A program made the translations under genes and the position numbers. Source: GCA-2708415 sp964353185 (GTDB lineage Bacteria; Pseudomonadota; Alphaproteobacteria; Micavibrionales; Micavibrionaceae). From it: a stretch of DNA of 44,725 bases. Below, piece by piece: positions 8,350-16,519 of the stretch; position 1 is the first letter of the stretch, and each line of letters opens with the position of its first letter. Under the pieces are notes generated by a model. It did not search any database. It was given only the letters and a program-made list of their open reading frames with translations, and was not told the origin of the DNA. The stretch spans positions 1-44,725 of the forward strand of contig CAYGUV010000013.1 in assembly GCA_964353185.1 (NCBI GenBank). The letters are read 5' to 3'.

Positions 8350-9027
8350 TTAACGATCACGCGCACCAAATAACGCCGTACCCACACGGATATAAAGACG
8401 CCCGCCATCAATAGCAATTGGAATCGCTTTTTTATAATCGCCGCTCATCCCCATGCTTAAATTTTTTAATCCATGTTTCTGCGCAATCTTCCTAAGCAAG
8501 GCAAAATGATGCGCGGGCAATTCATCCTCAGGAGGAATACACATCAGGCCATCAATTCGTAATCCTTCATCTTGGCAAAGCTGATAAAGCGCATCAAAAT
8601 CCGCTGGCAATATACCTGATTTTTGATCTTCTTCGCCTGTATTCACCTGAATAAAACACGATAATGTCTTATCCTGTGCTTTCATTTCCTTAATCAGCGC
8701 CCTGACCAATTTAGGGCGATCCACTGTATGGATCGCATTGAAAAGCTTAACCGCATCTTTGACCTTATTGGTTTGTAACGGTCCAATAAGATGCAATTCT
8801 AAATCTGATATTTTTTCTTTGCGCTTTTCCCATCGCGCAATCGCATCTTGTACGCGGTTTTCACCATAAATACGGTGGCCAGTTTCTATCATCGCATCAA
8901 TTTTGTCGTCAGGTTGCTTTTTACTCACCGCGATCAATTGAACCGCACCCTGATCCACATCCCATGCATCACAAGTTTTGTTGATTTGGCTTTTCACCAT
9001 CTCTAAATTTTTTTGAATATCACTCAT
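8350..9027 (-). CDS. YggS/PLPBP-family pyridoxal-phosphate homeostasis protein
   Basis: A 225-residue member of the YggS (PROSC) family, a cytosolic PLP-binding TIM-barrel protein that buffers pyridoxal phosphate and influences amino-acid metabolism, with no demonstrated catalytic activity. The PLP lysine is Lys36 in AVSKKQP. Further family landmarks are GENRVQD, HLIGPLQTNK, the SMGMSGDY phosphate-binding segment and the terminal RVGTALFG. Length is normal. Start ATG 9027. The gene lies downstream of the porin gene in the same orientation but is separated from it by an intrinsic terminator, so it is expressed on its own. Confidence 0.95.
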   Translation of the reverse strand: MSDIQKNLEMVKSQINKTCDAWDVDQGAVQLIAVSKKQPDDKIDAMIETGHRIYGENRVQDAIARWEKRKEKISDLELHLIGPLQTNKVKDAVKLFNAIHTVDRPKLVRALIKEMKAQDKTLSCFIQVNTGEEDQKSGILPADFDALYQLCQDEGLRIDGLMCIPPEDELPAHHFALLRKIAQKHGLKNLSMGMSGDYKKAIPIAIDGGRLYIRVGTALFGARDR

Positions 9028-9096
9028 AGTCGTTACCTTAGCAATTTAAAGATAATGCGAAAAGCAGATTAAATCCTAGACCAAATAAACAGCTAC

Positions 9097-9128
9097 AAAA
9101 AAAGAGGCGCCCCGAAGAGCGCCCCTTA
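9097..9128 (-). terminator. Rho-independent terminator of the porin gene
   Basis: On the minus strand: a 7-bp GC-rich stem GGGGCGC / GCGCCTC (one G-U pair; 9119-9125 with 9104-9110), an 8-nt loop, then seven U residues (9097-9103). It lies about 58 bp after the porin stop codon. Confidence 0.9.
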
Positions 9129-9182
9129 AAATTCTTATGGTTTAAGTCGTCAACGCGCAAACGCGATGACTAGCTTCTAAAA

Positions 9183-10256
9183 TTAGAAGTTGATTTGAAC
9201 ACCACCCAATACAGATGTTGCATCAACATCTGCTGCGCCTGTTTGATCAAGTTCAATTTGGCTAACAGATCCACGGAAAGATAGACCAGGACCGGCTGTG
9301 TAGATAACACCACCTGTGTAACGGTCAACTTCAATGTTGTTGTCACCATCTTCGTTGAAGTAAGAAGCACCAAACTTGAATGGGCCAGTTGTGTAATCGA
9401 TACCAACAACAACCTGTTCAGTGTCAACACCTTGTGAACCCAATAGGTTTTCAGCGTCTGTGTAAACAGCACCAATTCCGAAAGGACCAGTATCAACATC
9501 GATACCAACGTTCCATGCGTCATCGCTTTCAGCCATCATGTAACCAGCACCCAAAGCATAACCAAAGTTGCTCATTACGCCTTCGTAACGTGCAGCAACT
9601 TCATATACTTCATCAATTGCGTTTGCTGTGTCTAGGTTGAAACCTTCAACACCAGTTACAGATTGTGCATCGCCAGCATCTGGTGTGAAAGACGCACCAA
9701 ATTGTAGACCAGAGAAGTTAGGTGACAAGTAAGTCACTTTTTCTGCATAACCAGTTTGATCTTGTGCATAGTCTTGAACTAAAGCATTTTGACCGTTTGT
9801 CGCAGCAGTTGTACCAGCGCCTAAAAGAGCGTTGTAGTTAACTGGTGAGATGTACTGACGAAGACCGTCAATGTTTGAGTCAGCTGATGGAGCAGCTACT
9901 TGTAGCAAGTAGTTCGCGCCGTCTTCAGAACCCAAGTTAACGCGTCCGAAAGAACCTGACATATAGATGTATGATTCATCAATTGTGTTTGCATCATCAC
10001 CACCGTCTACTTCAGCTTCAACTTGAAAACCGAATGTAAGACCTGAATCTAATGTAGACTCACCGTTAAAGTGAAGTTCAGTTTCACGGATCATGTCAAC
10101 TTCTTGTACATCTGTACCAGCGACTTCGTCTTGATCCAAGTAACCAACATAGTTTTTAGAGTGACCACCAATAGTCAGTTCCATTTGAGCTTGTGCTGGT
10201 GCAGAAGCTAAAACCAAACCGGCAATCGCTGCACTACCTAGTAAAATTTTATTCAT
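9183..10256 (-). CDS. Gram-negative porin
   Basis: A 357-residue outer-membrane beta-barrel porin. The chosen start is ATG 10256, because GGAGGA lies 7 nt upstream and the protein then opens with a classical signal peptide ending SAPAQAQ; an in-frame extension of 13 codons has no such support. The mature chain starts MELTIGGHSKNYVGY, shows alternating strand patterns, acidic loops rich in Asp and Gly, and ends in ...GGVQINF with the C-terminal Phe recognised by the BAM assembly machinery. It resembles the general porins of alphaproteobacteria and should allow passive diffusion of small solutes. A terminator follows; a long leader of about 86 nt precedes it. Confidence 0.93.
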   Translation of the reverse strand: MNKILLGSAAIAGLVLASAPAQAQMELTIGGHSKNYVGYLDQDEVAGTDVQEVDMIRETELHFNGESTLDSGLTFGFQVEAEVDGGDDANTIDESYIYMSGSFGRVNLGSEDGANYLLQVAAPSADSNIDGLRQYISPVNYNALLGAGTTAATNGQNALVQDYAQDQTGYAEKVTYLSPNFSGLQFGASFTPDAGDAQSVTGVEGFNLDTANAIDEVYEVAARYEGVMSNFGYALGAGYMMAESDDAWNVGIDVDTGPFGIGAVYTDAENLLGSQGVDTEQVVVGIDYTTGPFKFGASYFNEDGDNNIEVDRYTGGVIYTAGPGLSFRGSVSQIELDQTGAADVDATSVLGGVQINF

Positions 10257-10348
10257 TATATTTCCTCCAATGAATTTATATAAAATCTTCTTCACACGAA
10301 TACCGCTTAAAAGAAGAGCTACCCAAGAGAACCCTAAGTAACGAGGCC

Positions 10349-10378
10349 TATTTAGACCCTATTCGCGCATATCGTCAA
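10349..10378 (-). promoter_or_regulatory. Porin promoter
   Basis: On the minus strand TTGACG (10378-10373), an 18-bp spacer and TAAATA (10354-10349). It predicts a start near 10342 and an untranslated leader of about 86 nt, a length typical of porin mRNAs targeted by small RNAs. Confidence 0.5.
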
Positions 10379-10393
10379 CGCGATTTTGATAAA

Positions 10394-10423
10394 AATATCA
10401 CATTTTTTTAATGATGTGGTATT
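10394..10423. promoter_or_regulatory. Inverted repeat upstream of the porin promoter
   Basis: AATATCACAT (10394-10403) and ATGTGGTATT (10414-10423) form a 10-bp inverted repeat with one mismatch (a G-U pair in RNA) and a 10-nt spacer. It lies 16 bp upstream of the porin -35, a position suited to a regulator-binding operator. The regulator is unknown. Confidence 0.35.
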
Positions 10424-10497
10424 TTTGCAACATACTTATTTCCTTGTAATTAAGGCAAAATTTGTCAAATCGCCATGAAATGGCCACTTGAGCGCGC

Positions 10498-10527
10498 CTG
10501 ACAGCCATGCTAATTATAATTCATAAT
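10498..10527 (+). promoter_or_regulatory. Candidate promoter of the DUF3576 lipoprotein gene
   Basis: CTGACA (10498-10503), an 18-bp spacer and CATAAT (10522-10527). It would give a leader of about 52 nt carrying an AAGGA ribosome-binding site. Other AT-rich -10 choices exist nearby. Confidence 0.35.
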
Positions 10528-10585
10528 ATAAAAATATGTTCGGCGTGCCGATCAACAATTTAATAAAATAAAAAGGACTTAATAT

Positions 10586-11128
10586 ATGTCACCTAAAACT
10601 TATGTTCTATCAGCAGCCCTTATCCTTGCCACATTAGGCCTTAGCGCGTGCGGGGAAAACAAAATAAAAGGCGAAGCAAAATATCCAACGGGCGCAGACC
10701 GAAGCGCAACAAACGGCGATATCTATGCAAAACCAGATAGCATCTTCGGCAATGATGGCTTGAATATATTTGGCAAAAAGAAACAAGCCGATGATGGCTC
10801 CACTGGCATTGGCGTCAACAGCTTCCTTTGGCGCGCCTCATTAGATACCGTTTCCTTTATGCCCCTTGCCAGCGCCGATCCATTTGGCGGGGTTATTATT
10901 ACTGATTGGTATTCCGACCCAGCAACCCCGAACGAGCGTTTTAAGGTCAATGTCTTTATATTAGATAAACAGCTTGTCTCAACAGGTGTTCAAGTCAAAG
11001 TCTTCCGTGAGGTTAAATCAGGCAGTAGTTGGAAACCATCTGTCGTTGCCGATAATATGGGCACAAAATTAGAAGATTCCATCCTAACCCGCGCCCGCCA
11101 GTTAAGAGTTGCGGCGAATGAAGGTTAG
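10586..11128 (+). CDS. DUF3576-type lipoprotein
   Basis: A 180-residue predicted lipoprotein. The lipobox LSAC places the lipidated Cys at residue 22. The body contains GVNSFLWRASLDTVSFMPL, ADPFGGVIITDWY and ERFKVNVFI, which I recognise as the DUF3576 pattern found just upstream of leuS in many alphaproteobacteria. The domain's role is unknown; anchoring at the envelope and linkage to lptE suggest an outer-membrane function, but this is inference. A strong terminator follows, so it is not co-transcribed with leuS here. Confidence 0.88.
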   Translation: MSPKTYVLSAALILATLGLSACGENKIKGEAKYPTGADRSATNGDIYAKPDSIFGNDGLNIFGKKKQADDGSTGIGVNSFLWRASLDTVSFMPLASADPFGGVIITDWYSDPATPNERFKVNVFILDKQLVSTGVQVKVFREVKSGSSWKPSVVADNMGTKLEDSILTRARQLRVAANEG

Positions 11129-11151
11129 CCCACATATATATAGCTCAACAC

Positions 11152-11181
11152 AAAGCGCCTAAATTATTAGGCGCTTTTTTT
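11152..11181 (+). terminator. Rho-independent terminator after the DUF3576 gene
   Basis: Perfect 9-bp stem AGCGCCTAA / TTAGGCGCT (11154-11162 with 11167-11175), 4-nt loop, then a run of T to 11181. Confidence 0.95.
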
Positions 11182-11224
11182 ATAAAAACTCTTTGAAAAT
11201 ACACTTAAGCACTTTCGCTCAAGA

Positions 11225-11304
11225 TTTTTTTATTTATATTAGGCAAGAGGAACGATATGTATAAGCATACATAAGTGACGATTAACCACATAGAAATGAA
11301 AAAA
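11225..11304 (+). promoter_or_regulatory. Structured leader element of leuS (copy 1 of a two-copy motif)
   Basis: An outer stem (11225-11239 with 11290-11304, 15 bp with one mismatch and one G-U) encloses conserved internal-loop sequences and a central hairpin ATGTAT-AAGC-ATACAT (11257-11272). The left loop begins AGGCAAGAGG and the right loop ends ACGATTAAC. The 3' arm ends 1 nt before the leuS ATG, so folding would cover the ribosome-binding region. The same loop and hairpin sequences recur before holA (16517-16620), where the outer stem differs in sequence yet still pairs. I do not recognise it as a named RNA family. Confidence 0.6.
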
Positions 11305-11305
11305 G

Positions 11306-13864
11306 ATGAGCGAACGATATAATATCCGCGAAACCGAAGATAAATGGCAAAAAATCTGGAATGACAGCAAAGCATTCGAGGTTACGGAGGATGCTTCGCG
11401 CGAAAAATTCTACGTGCTTGCCATGCTACCCTATCCCTCGGGCCGTATTCATGTTGGCCACGTTCGTAACTATTCTTTGTCCGATGTTGTTGCCCGTTAT
11501 AAAAAAGCGCGCGGCTTTAATGTTTTAAACCCAATGGGATGGGACGCGCTTGGCCTGCCAGCTGAAAATGCGGCCATGCAAAATAACTTACACCCTAAGG
11601 ATTGGACGTATGACAATATTGCCCAAATGAAGGCGCAGCTTTTATCTATGGGTTTGGCGATTGATTGGTCCCGTGAAGTCGCCACATGCGATCCTGATTA
11701 TTATCGCCATGAACAAAAAATGTTCATCGATTTTTATAAAAAGGGCTTAGCGTATCGTAAAGAATCTGTTGTCAACTGGGACCCTGTTGAAGATACCGTT
11801 TTGGCGAATGAGCAAGTTGTTGACGGGAAGGGCTGGCGTTCTGGCGCGCCGGTTGAGCGCCGCAAACTTTATCAATGGTTTTTTAAAATCACCGAATATG
11901 CGGATGAGCTTTTAAAAGGTATTGAAGGTCTAGATCGTTGGCCTGATAAGGTGCGTACCATGCAGGCCAACTGGATTGGAAAATCCCAAGGCATGTATGC
12001 TGATTTTAAGATTAACGGAACAGATGATGTTTTAAAAATCTACACAACCCGCCCTGACACTATCTTTGGCACATCTTTCTTTGCGATGGCCGCGGATCAT
12101 CCTTTGGCTAAAAAACTGGCTGGGGACAAAGATGGCTTTGATGATTTCATCAAACAATGCCAAGCCGTCGGCACATCTGAAGAAGCCATCGAAAAAGCAG
12201 ACAAGCTAGGCTTTGATACTGGCCATACCATCACAAACCCCTTAAACGGAAATGAATATCCGTTGTACATTGCCAACTTTATTTTGATGGACTATGGAAC
12301 AGGCGCAATTTTTGGCGTCCCCGCACATGATGCCCGCGACCATGAATTTGCAAAAAAATATAATTTATCTATTACCCAAGTCGTCGCATCCCCCGATGAT
12401 GCGCCAGACATTCAAAATGAATCTTATACCGGCCCAGGCACGATGATTAATTCTGACTTTCTTGATGGCATGGAAATCGCCGACGCCAAAATCGCCGTCA
12501 TAAAAAAAATGGAAGATCTAAACGCAGGTGAGGGCGCAACGGTGTTTCGGTTGCGCGATTGGGGTGTCTCCCGCCAACGTTATTGGGGCTGCCCCGTACC
12601 TTTCGTTCATTGCGATGATTGCGGTTTGACCCCTGTGCCCGATGACCAATTGCCTGTCGAATTACCATACGATATAAATTATGACGCACCAGGAAACCCC
12701 CTAGACCGTCACCCAACATGGAAAAATACGACCTGCCCCGAATGTGGTAAAGATGCCCTTCGTGAAACCGACACTTGCGATACATTCTTCGAAAGCAGCT
12801 GGTATTTCCTTCGTTATTTGGACCCCAATAATAAAGATCGCGGTTTTGCGAATGAAAAATCAAATTATTGGATGCCCGTTGACCAATATATTGGCGGGGT
12901 TGAGCATGCGGTGCTTCACTTACTTTATTCCCGCTTTTTCACCCGCGCATTAAGTGATTGCGGATATGAAGTCCCGGATGAGCCTTTTGCAGGTCTATTT
13001 ACCCAAGGTATGGTCACCCACCAAACCTTCCAAGATAGTGATGGAAAATGGATTTTCCCAACCCAAGCCATTCAAAAAGATGGGCAATGGGTCAAAGAAG
13101 ATGATGGCACGCCAGTAAAAGCAGGCGCGGTCACCAAAATGTCAAAATCCAAGAAAAACGTAATTGACCCGCAAGATATCATCGATACGTACGGCGCCGA
13201 TGCTGTACGCCTTTTCATTCTTTCCGATTCCCCGCCCGAACGTGACTTGGAATGGACCGAAGGCGGCATCGAAGGCGCATGGCGATTTGTCAATAAATTA
13301 CACCGCATGGTGGAGGAGGGCAAAGACAATCTTCCCACCATTGGCACAAAAACACCGACTCAGTTTTCGGACCATGCCACAAATCTTCGCAGCACCGTGC
13401 ATCAGGCCATCAAAGGGGTCGCTGAGGATATAGAAGCCTTCCACATGAATAAGGCGGTTGCGCGCATTCGTGAATTGGCCAATGCCTTATCCGCGTTTAA
13501 ACCATCTGATGATAATGATGATTGGGCCTATCGTGAGGGGCTTGAGGCGCTGATCCAAATTTTTAACCCCATGATGCCCCATTTGGCCGAAGAACTTTGG
13601 CAGTTATTAGGGCACGATAAAAATTTAACCGACACGCCATGGCCAGCCCATGACGAAAAATTATTGGCGGCCGATACGGTGACAATTGCGGTTCAAATTA
13701 ACGGTAAAGTCCGCGCAACCATCACCCACGATGCCAGCGCCAATAAAGACGATATCGAAAAAATCGCTGTTAATGATCCCGCTATTCAAAAGGCCCTTGA
13801 TGGCCTTTCCATCAAAAAAACAATCGTCGTGCCAGGACGCATCGTAAACTTGGTGGCAGCATAA
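11306..13864 (+). CDS. leuS: Leucyl-tRNA synthetase
   Basis: An 852-residue class I aminoacyl-tRNA synthetase that charges tRNA-Leu. The HIGH motif appears as HVGH at residues 49-52 in YPSGRIHVGHVRNY, and KMSKS at about 611-615. Between them lie the editing domain (TTRPDTIFGTSF) and a zinc-type CxxC pair (CPECGKDALRETDTCD). The anticodon-binding and C-terminal domains are present and length is normal for bacteria. Start ATG 11306. The stop overlaps the lptE start by one base (TAATG), so the two genes are coupled, as in other alphaproteobacteria. The structured element just before the start may control its translation. Confidence 0.98.
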   Translation: MSERYNIRETEDKWQKIWNDSKAFEVTEDASREKFYVLAMLPYPSGRIHVGHVRNYSLSDVVARYKKARGFNVLNPMGWDALGLPAENAAMQNNLHPKDWTYDNIAQMKAQLLSMGLAIDWSREVATCDPDYYRHEQKMFIDFYKKGLAYRKESVVNWDPVEDTVLANEQVVDGKGWRSGAPVERRKLYQWFFKITEYADELLKGIEGLDRWPDKVRTMQANWIGKSQGMYADFKINGTDDVLKIYTTRPDTIFGTSFFAMAADHPLAKKLAGDKDGFDDFIKQCQAVGTSEEAIEKADKLGFDTGHTITNPLNGNEYPLYIANFILMDYGTGAIFGVPAHDARDHEFAKKYNLSITQVVASPDDAPDIQNESYTGPGTMINSDFLDGMEIADAKIAVIKKMEDLNAGEGATVFRLRDWGVSRQRYWGCPVPFVHCDDCGLTPVPDDQLPVELPYDINYDAPGNPLDRHPTWKNTTCPECGKDALRETDTCDTFFESSWYFLRYLDPNNKDRGFANEKSNYWMPVDQYIGGVEHAVLHLLYSRFFTRALSDCGYEVPDEPFAGLFTQGMVTHQTFQDSDGKWIFPTQAIQKDGQWVKEDDGTPVKAGAVTKMSKSKKNVIDPQDIIDTYGADAVRLFILSDSPPERDLEWTEGGIEGAWRFVNKLHRMVEEGKDNLPTIGTKTPTQFSDHATNLRSTVHQAIKGVAEDIEAFHMNKAVARIRELANALSAFKPSDDNDDWAYREGLEALIQIFNPMMPHLAEELWQLLGHDKNLTDTPWPAHDEKLLAADTVTIAVQINGKVRATITHDASANKDDIEKIAVNDPAIQKALDGLSIKKTIVVPGRIVNLVAA

Positions 13865-14358
13865 TGAAATATATGGCTCTATTAACTGTTTTACTCCTCA
13901 CCGCCTGTGGGTTTGCGCCCATGTACGGGAAATCAGCAGCAACAAATAATGCGTCGATTAAATCAAACCTAGACTTGGTTGAGATTGCGGTTATTCCCGA
14001 TCGTGAAGGGCAATTCCTTCGCAATGAACTAATTGATCGTTTTTATATTAATGGATACCCATCCACACCGCGTTATAATTTAGCCATTGGTAAAGTAAGG
14101 GAGAGAGTTTCAAATTTTGACATTACAATCAACAACGAAGCTACCCGTCGCCAAGTCTTACTCTCCACAAAGATGGCCTTAAAAGATACGCAAACAAATG
14201 AAGTAATCCTGAGCCGCTCTTTAAACGCTGTGACGTCTTACAACGTGTTAGAAAGCGAATTTTCAACTGTCGTAACGGAACAAAGCGCCCGTGAGGCGGC
14301 CCTCAATGACCTTGCCCGTCAAATAGAACAGCAGGTTGTTTTATACCTTAATCGATAA
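13864..14358 (+). CDS. lptE: LPS-assembly lipoprotein LptE
   Basis: A 164-residue lipoprotein with lipobox LTAC (lipidated Cys15) directly followed by GFAPMYG, the typical start of alphaproteobacterial LptE. LptE plugs the LptD barrel and helps insert lipopolysaccharide into the outer leaflet. The assignment rests on the lipobox, size, predicted alpha/beta layout (EIAVIPDREGQFLRNELIDR) and position after leuS. In many relatives holA follows directly; here a two-gene operon lies between them. Confidence 0.9.
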   Translation: MKYMALLTVLLLTACGFAPMYGKSAATNNASIKSNLDLVEIAVIPDREGQFLRNELIDRFYINGYPSTPRYNLAIGKVRERVSNFDITINNEATRRQVLLSTKMALKDTQTNEVILSRSLNAVTSYNVLESEFSTVVTEQSAREAALNDLARQIEQQVVLYLNR

Positions 14359-14373
14359 TTTTTAAAAAATATA

Positions 14374-14403
14374 TTGACGTCTTCCCATAACCTTGTGTAT
14401 ATC
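14374..14403 (+). promoter_or_regulatory. Promoter of the SAM-II-led operon
   Basis: TTGACG (14374-14379), an 18-bp spacer and TATATC (14398-14403). Transcription from about 14410 would place the riboswitch about 27 nt into a leader of about 207 nt. It shows that the operon has its own promoter rather than relying on leuS-lptE. Confidence 0.55.
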
Positions 14404-14436
14404 TAAATTGTTATTTGCTTTCATTAGGCAAATAAT

Positions 14437-14482
14437 CGTGGACTTTGAAGGGGCAGCTTGCACCACGTTAAAAAGGCTAAAG
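14437..14482 (+). promoter_or_regulatory. Candidate SAM-II-type riboswitch aptamer
   Basis: Read as RNA, the segment has the SAM-II (SAM_alpha) layout: P1 CGTGG (14437-14441) pairing with CCACG (14463-14467), a U-rich L1 (ACTTTG, compare consensus GAUUUG), CTTGCA before the 3' P1 strand, then TTAAA, AAG and the invariant GCTAAA (14476-14481). CTT can pair with AAG to start the P2 pseudoknot, which looks shorter than in most members. SAM-II aptamers bind S-adenosylmethionine and usually turn off methionine-pathway genes in alphaproteobacteria. SAM-V shares the same core and is the alternative. The expression platform (14483-14616) has an ATAGCG/CGCTAT hairpin and a T7 run at 14549-14555, but no clear terminator stem. 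Confidence 0.7.
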
Positions 14483-14616
14483 AGCGCTATAGCGTAACGA
14501 ACCGCTATGGTCCCGAACTATTAGGTGACCTGGCGGAAGTCGAGACGCTTTTTTTGTGCCTGCAATTTGGCATTCATAAAGCATTCGGATCCATCATTAA
14601 GAGATGTGTGTGTAAA

Positions 14617-16062
14617 ATGAATGAACAAAGAACAATAACAATTGCAGGGGCGGGCTTTTCTGGCACGACAATTTTGGCAAACCAAATAAAATCTATTCGT
14701 AATGAATGGATAAGAGCAGGTCAACCAAACGACTTCCCTAAAACCAAAATTATTATTGTAGATCCCTCTGATCAACTTGGAAACGGACAACCTTATCGCC
14801 ATTACAGCGCCGATGACATTGCTTTATTAAATCAACCAGCATACGCAATGTCACCTTTTACTGATGAGCCGGATCATTTTGTAAAATGGTTACAAAATCA
14901 CGAGCCCGACACATCACGATATGATTTAGAAAACAGCTTTCAACGCCGTTCCACATATGGTGAATATTTAAAAAGTATTTTTAGAAAATCTGTTCAGCAA
15001 ACCAGATGGGCGAACTTTCCTGTAGAAGTGGAAATTTTACAAACAACCCTAACAGACGCATTCCAACAGTCTAACGGAACATGGCAATGTAAGGGTCAAG
15101 GTCAAGACTGGAATTCGGATAGTATTATTGTCGCAGATGGACATTATAAAAATGACTTCCTCGAAGAATTCAAAGATCACTCTTTATATTTTGACGGGCA
15201 TCTTCATCGCCAAGAATTTAAAACCATTCACAACAATCATAACCGTGTATTAATTGTTGGTAGCGGACAATCTATGATGGATCGCCTTGCCGAATTAGAT
15301 CACTATGGCTATAAAGGTGAAATACATGCGGTATCACGACGCCTCGTTTTACCATGGTTGTTTAAGCCTGAACTTTACCGTAGTGATGCGCAATTGCCAC
15401 CTTATATTTTAACAATATTTACCGCTCAAAAAATAAAAAATGCCGCCACCGGTAAAGAATTACAATCATTATGGGAGCGCGAAGTGGCTATAGCCAATAC
15501 AAGCGGTTATGGAACAGGGCATGTGTTATCCGCATTTTTTAAAGATGCTGATTTACAAAATTTGCAACACCCAAATCCACAGCTATGGCAATCTCAATTA
15601 AGCATAATAAAGGCAACCTATGGCAATCCAACATCACCAAAGCGTTATGATCTGTATCAAGAGGCAATACAAAGACAACAATTTATGGCCTATCAATCAT
15701 CTATTTCTGCCGACCAAATCACCCCACAAGATAATGGTTTTGATGTTCAATTTGATACAGGGCTTGAGCTTTCTTACGATGCGATATTCAATACAGCCTC
15801 CTGCGCCAGAACATTGGGCAGTCCGCAAACAGGAGAAATACATTCCCCATTAATACAAAAACTTCACGATAGTGGCTATATTAATTGGGCCAATTTACAA
15901 GAAGGCGTCATCAAAGCTGGCGAACAGACCGCTAGAGGATTATATTACGCAGGACCCTATAGCTATCAAGGTAAATGGGGATGCGAAACATTTCGCGATG
16001 GCCATGCCGCCATCGCCACCCAAGCATTACAATTACAAGAACGACTACAATTAGCAGCATAA
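14617..16062 (+). CDS. FAD/NAD(P)-binding protein (COG4529-like)
   Basis: A 481-residue protein. The N-terminal dinucleotide-binding motif is GAGFSG within TIAGAGFSGTTIL, followed by an acidic strand end (KIIIVDP). The later VLIVGSGQSMMDRL is a second glycine-rich Rossmann motif, expected for NAD(P)H, and the C-terminal half has LYYAGPYSYQGKWG. It resembles the uncharacterised FAD-NAD(P)-binding family around COG4529 (YdhS-like), whose reaction is unknown. The start is ATG 14617; an in-frame extension to 14458 runs through the riboswitch and is not real. The neighbouring AhpD-like gene and the SAM-responsive leader suggest a redox step tied to sulfur or methionine status. That link is inference. 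Confidence 0.85.
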   Translation: MNEQRTITIAGAGFSGTTILANQIKSIRNEWIRAGQPNDFPKTKIIIVDPSDQLGNGQPYRHYSADDIALLNQPAYAMSPFTDEPDHFVKWLQNHEPDTSRYDLENSFQRRSTYGEYLKSIFRKSVQQTRWANFPVEVEILQTTLTDAFQQSNGTWQCKGQGQDWNSDSIIVADGHYKNDFLEEFKDHSLYFDGHLHRQEFKTIHNNHNRVLIVGSGQSMMDRLAELDHYGYKGEIHAVSRRLVLPWLFKPELYRSDAQLPPYILTIFTAQKIKNAATGKELQSLWEREVAIANTSGYGTGHVLSAFFKDADLQNLQHPNPQLWQSQLSIIKATYGNPTSPKRYDLYQEAIQRQQFMAYQSSISADQITPQDNGFDVQFDTGLELSYDAIFNTASCARTLGSPQTGEIHSPLIQKLHDSGYINWANLQEGVIKAGEQTARGLYYAGPYSYQGKWGCETFRDGHAAIATQALQLQERLQLAA

Positions 16063-16078
16063 AAAAGGAGAAAAAAAT

Positions 16079-16441
16079 ATGTCAAAAATTGAAAAATTTA
16101 ACCAAGAACGCGAAGCTTATAATCAAGTCTTAGCAAAATATGCGAACCGCTCTCAAAAAAGCTTTTTTGGACTGGACGCCAAAACCTACGAAGCAGGTGC
16201 CCTCGACAAAAAAACGAAAGAGCTGTTAGGCTTTGTTGCCTCCCTTGTTTTACGCTGTGATGACTGCATTTTGTATCACACAATTGAATGTCATAAGGCG
16301 GGCGTCACATCGGAGGAATTGTCCGATGCCGTTTCTATTGGCATGCTTGTCGGTGGGTCAATCACCATCCCCCACGTACGCCGTGCTATGGATATTTGGG
16401 ACAAAGAATTGGTCAATACCGATCAAGAACAAGCCGCTTAA
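16079..16441 (+). CDS. Carboxymuconolactone decarboxylase / AhpD-like protein
   Basis: A 120-residue single-domain protein. It contains CDDC (Cys60, Cys63) followed by His67 in the order C-x-x-C-x-x-x-H, the AhpD-like redox site, in an all-helical CMD fold (KTKELLGFVASLVLRC, then VGGSITIPHVRRAMDIW). Such proteins act as peroxidase adaptors or thiol-linked reductases; true lactone decarboxylases lack this CxxC. AAGGAG lies about 9 nt before the ATG. It is 16 bp after the FAD protein gene and is followed by a strong terminator, so the two form a bicistronic operon. A redox partner role for the FAD protein is likely but inferred. Confidence 0.9.
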   Translation: MSKIEKFNQEREAYNQVLAKYANRSQKSFFGLDAKTYEAGALDKKTKELLGFVASLVLRCDDCILYHTIECHKAGVTSEELSDAVSIGMLVGGSITIPHVRRAMDIWDKELVNTDQEQAA

Positions 16442-16448
16442 ATAAATT

Positions 16449-16477
16449 AAAAGCTGGAACCCGCCTTCCAGCTTTTT
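16449..16477 (+). terminator. Rho-independent terminator of the FAD/AhpD operon
   Basis: Perfect 11-bp stem AAAAGCTGGAA / TTCCAGCTTTT (16449-16459 with 16466-16476), 6-nt loop, T-rich end. It isolates holA from the inserted operon. Confidence 0.95.
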
Positions 16478-16490
16478 AATCAAACAAATT

Positions 16491-16519
16491 TTGTTCCTTT
16501 ATCAAATCCCAAATATTAA
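16491..16519 (+). promoter_or_regulatory. Candidate holA promoter
   Basis: TTGTTC (16491-16496), a 17-bp spacer and TATTAA (16514-16519). A start near 16525 would make the structured element the very 5' end of the holA mRNA. Box quality is modest. Confidence 0.4.

Larger units (their letters stand above)
10257..10585. other. Divergent control region between porin and lipoprotein genes
   Basis: A 329-bp non-coding stretch. It holds the porin promoter (10349-10378), an inverted repeat (10394-10423), a candidate promoter for the rightward lipoprotein gene (10498-10527) and that gene's Shine-Dalgarno AAGGA about 10 nt before ATG 10586. I see no small gene in it. Confidence 0.6.

Noticed and set aside
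9183..9640. Long alternative frames on both strands across the porin gene
   Set aside because: They mirror the biased codons of the porin, which has signal peptide, ribosome-binding site and terminal Phe.
12498..12863. 121-codon antisense frame in leuS
   Set aside because: Shadow of a conserved coding region without start signals.
14458..14616. N-terminal extension of the FAD/NAD(P)-binding protein
   Set aside because: It translates the riboswitch and leader; the conserved protein begins at the ATG just before the Rossmann motif.
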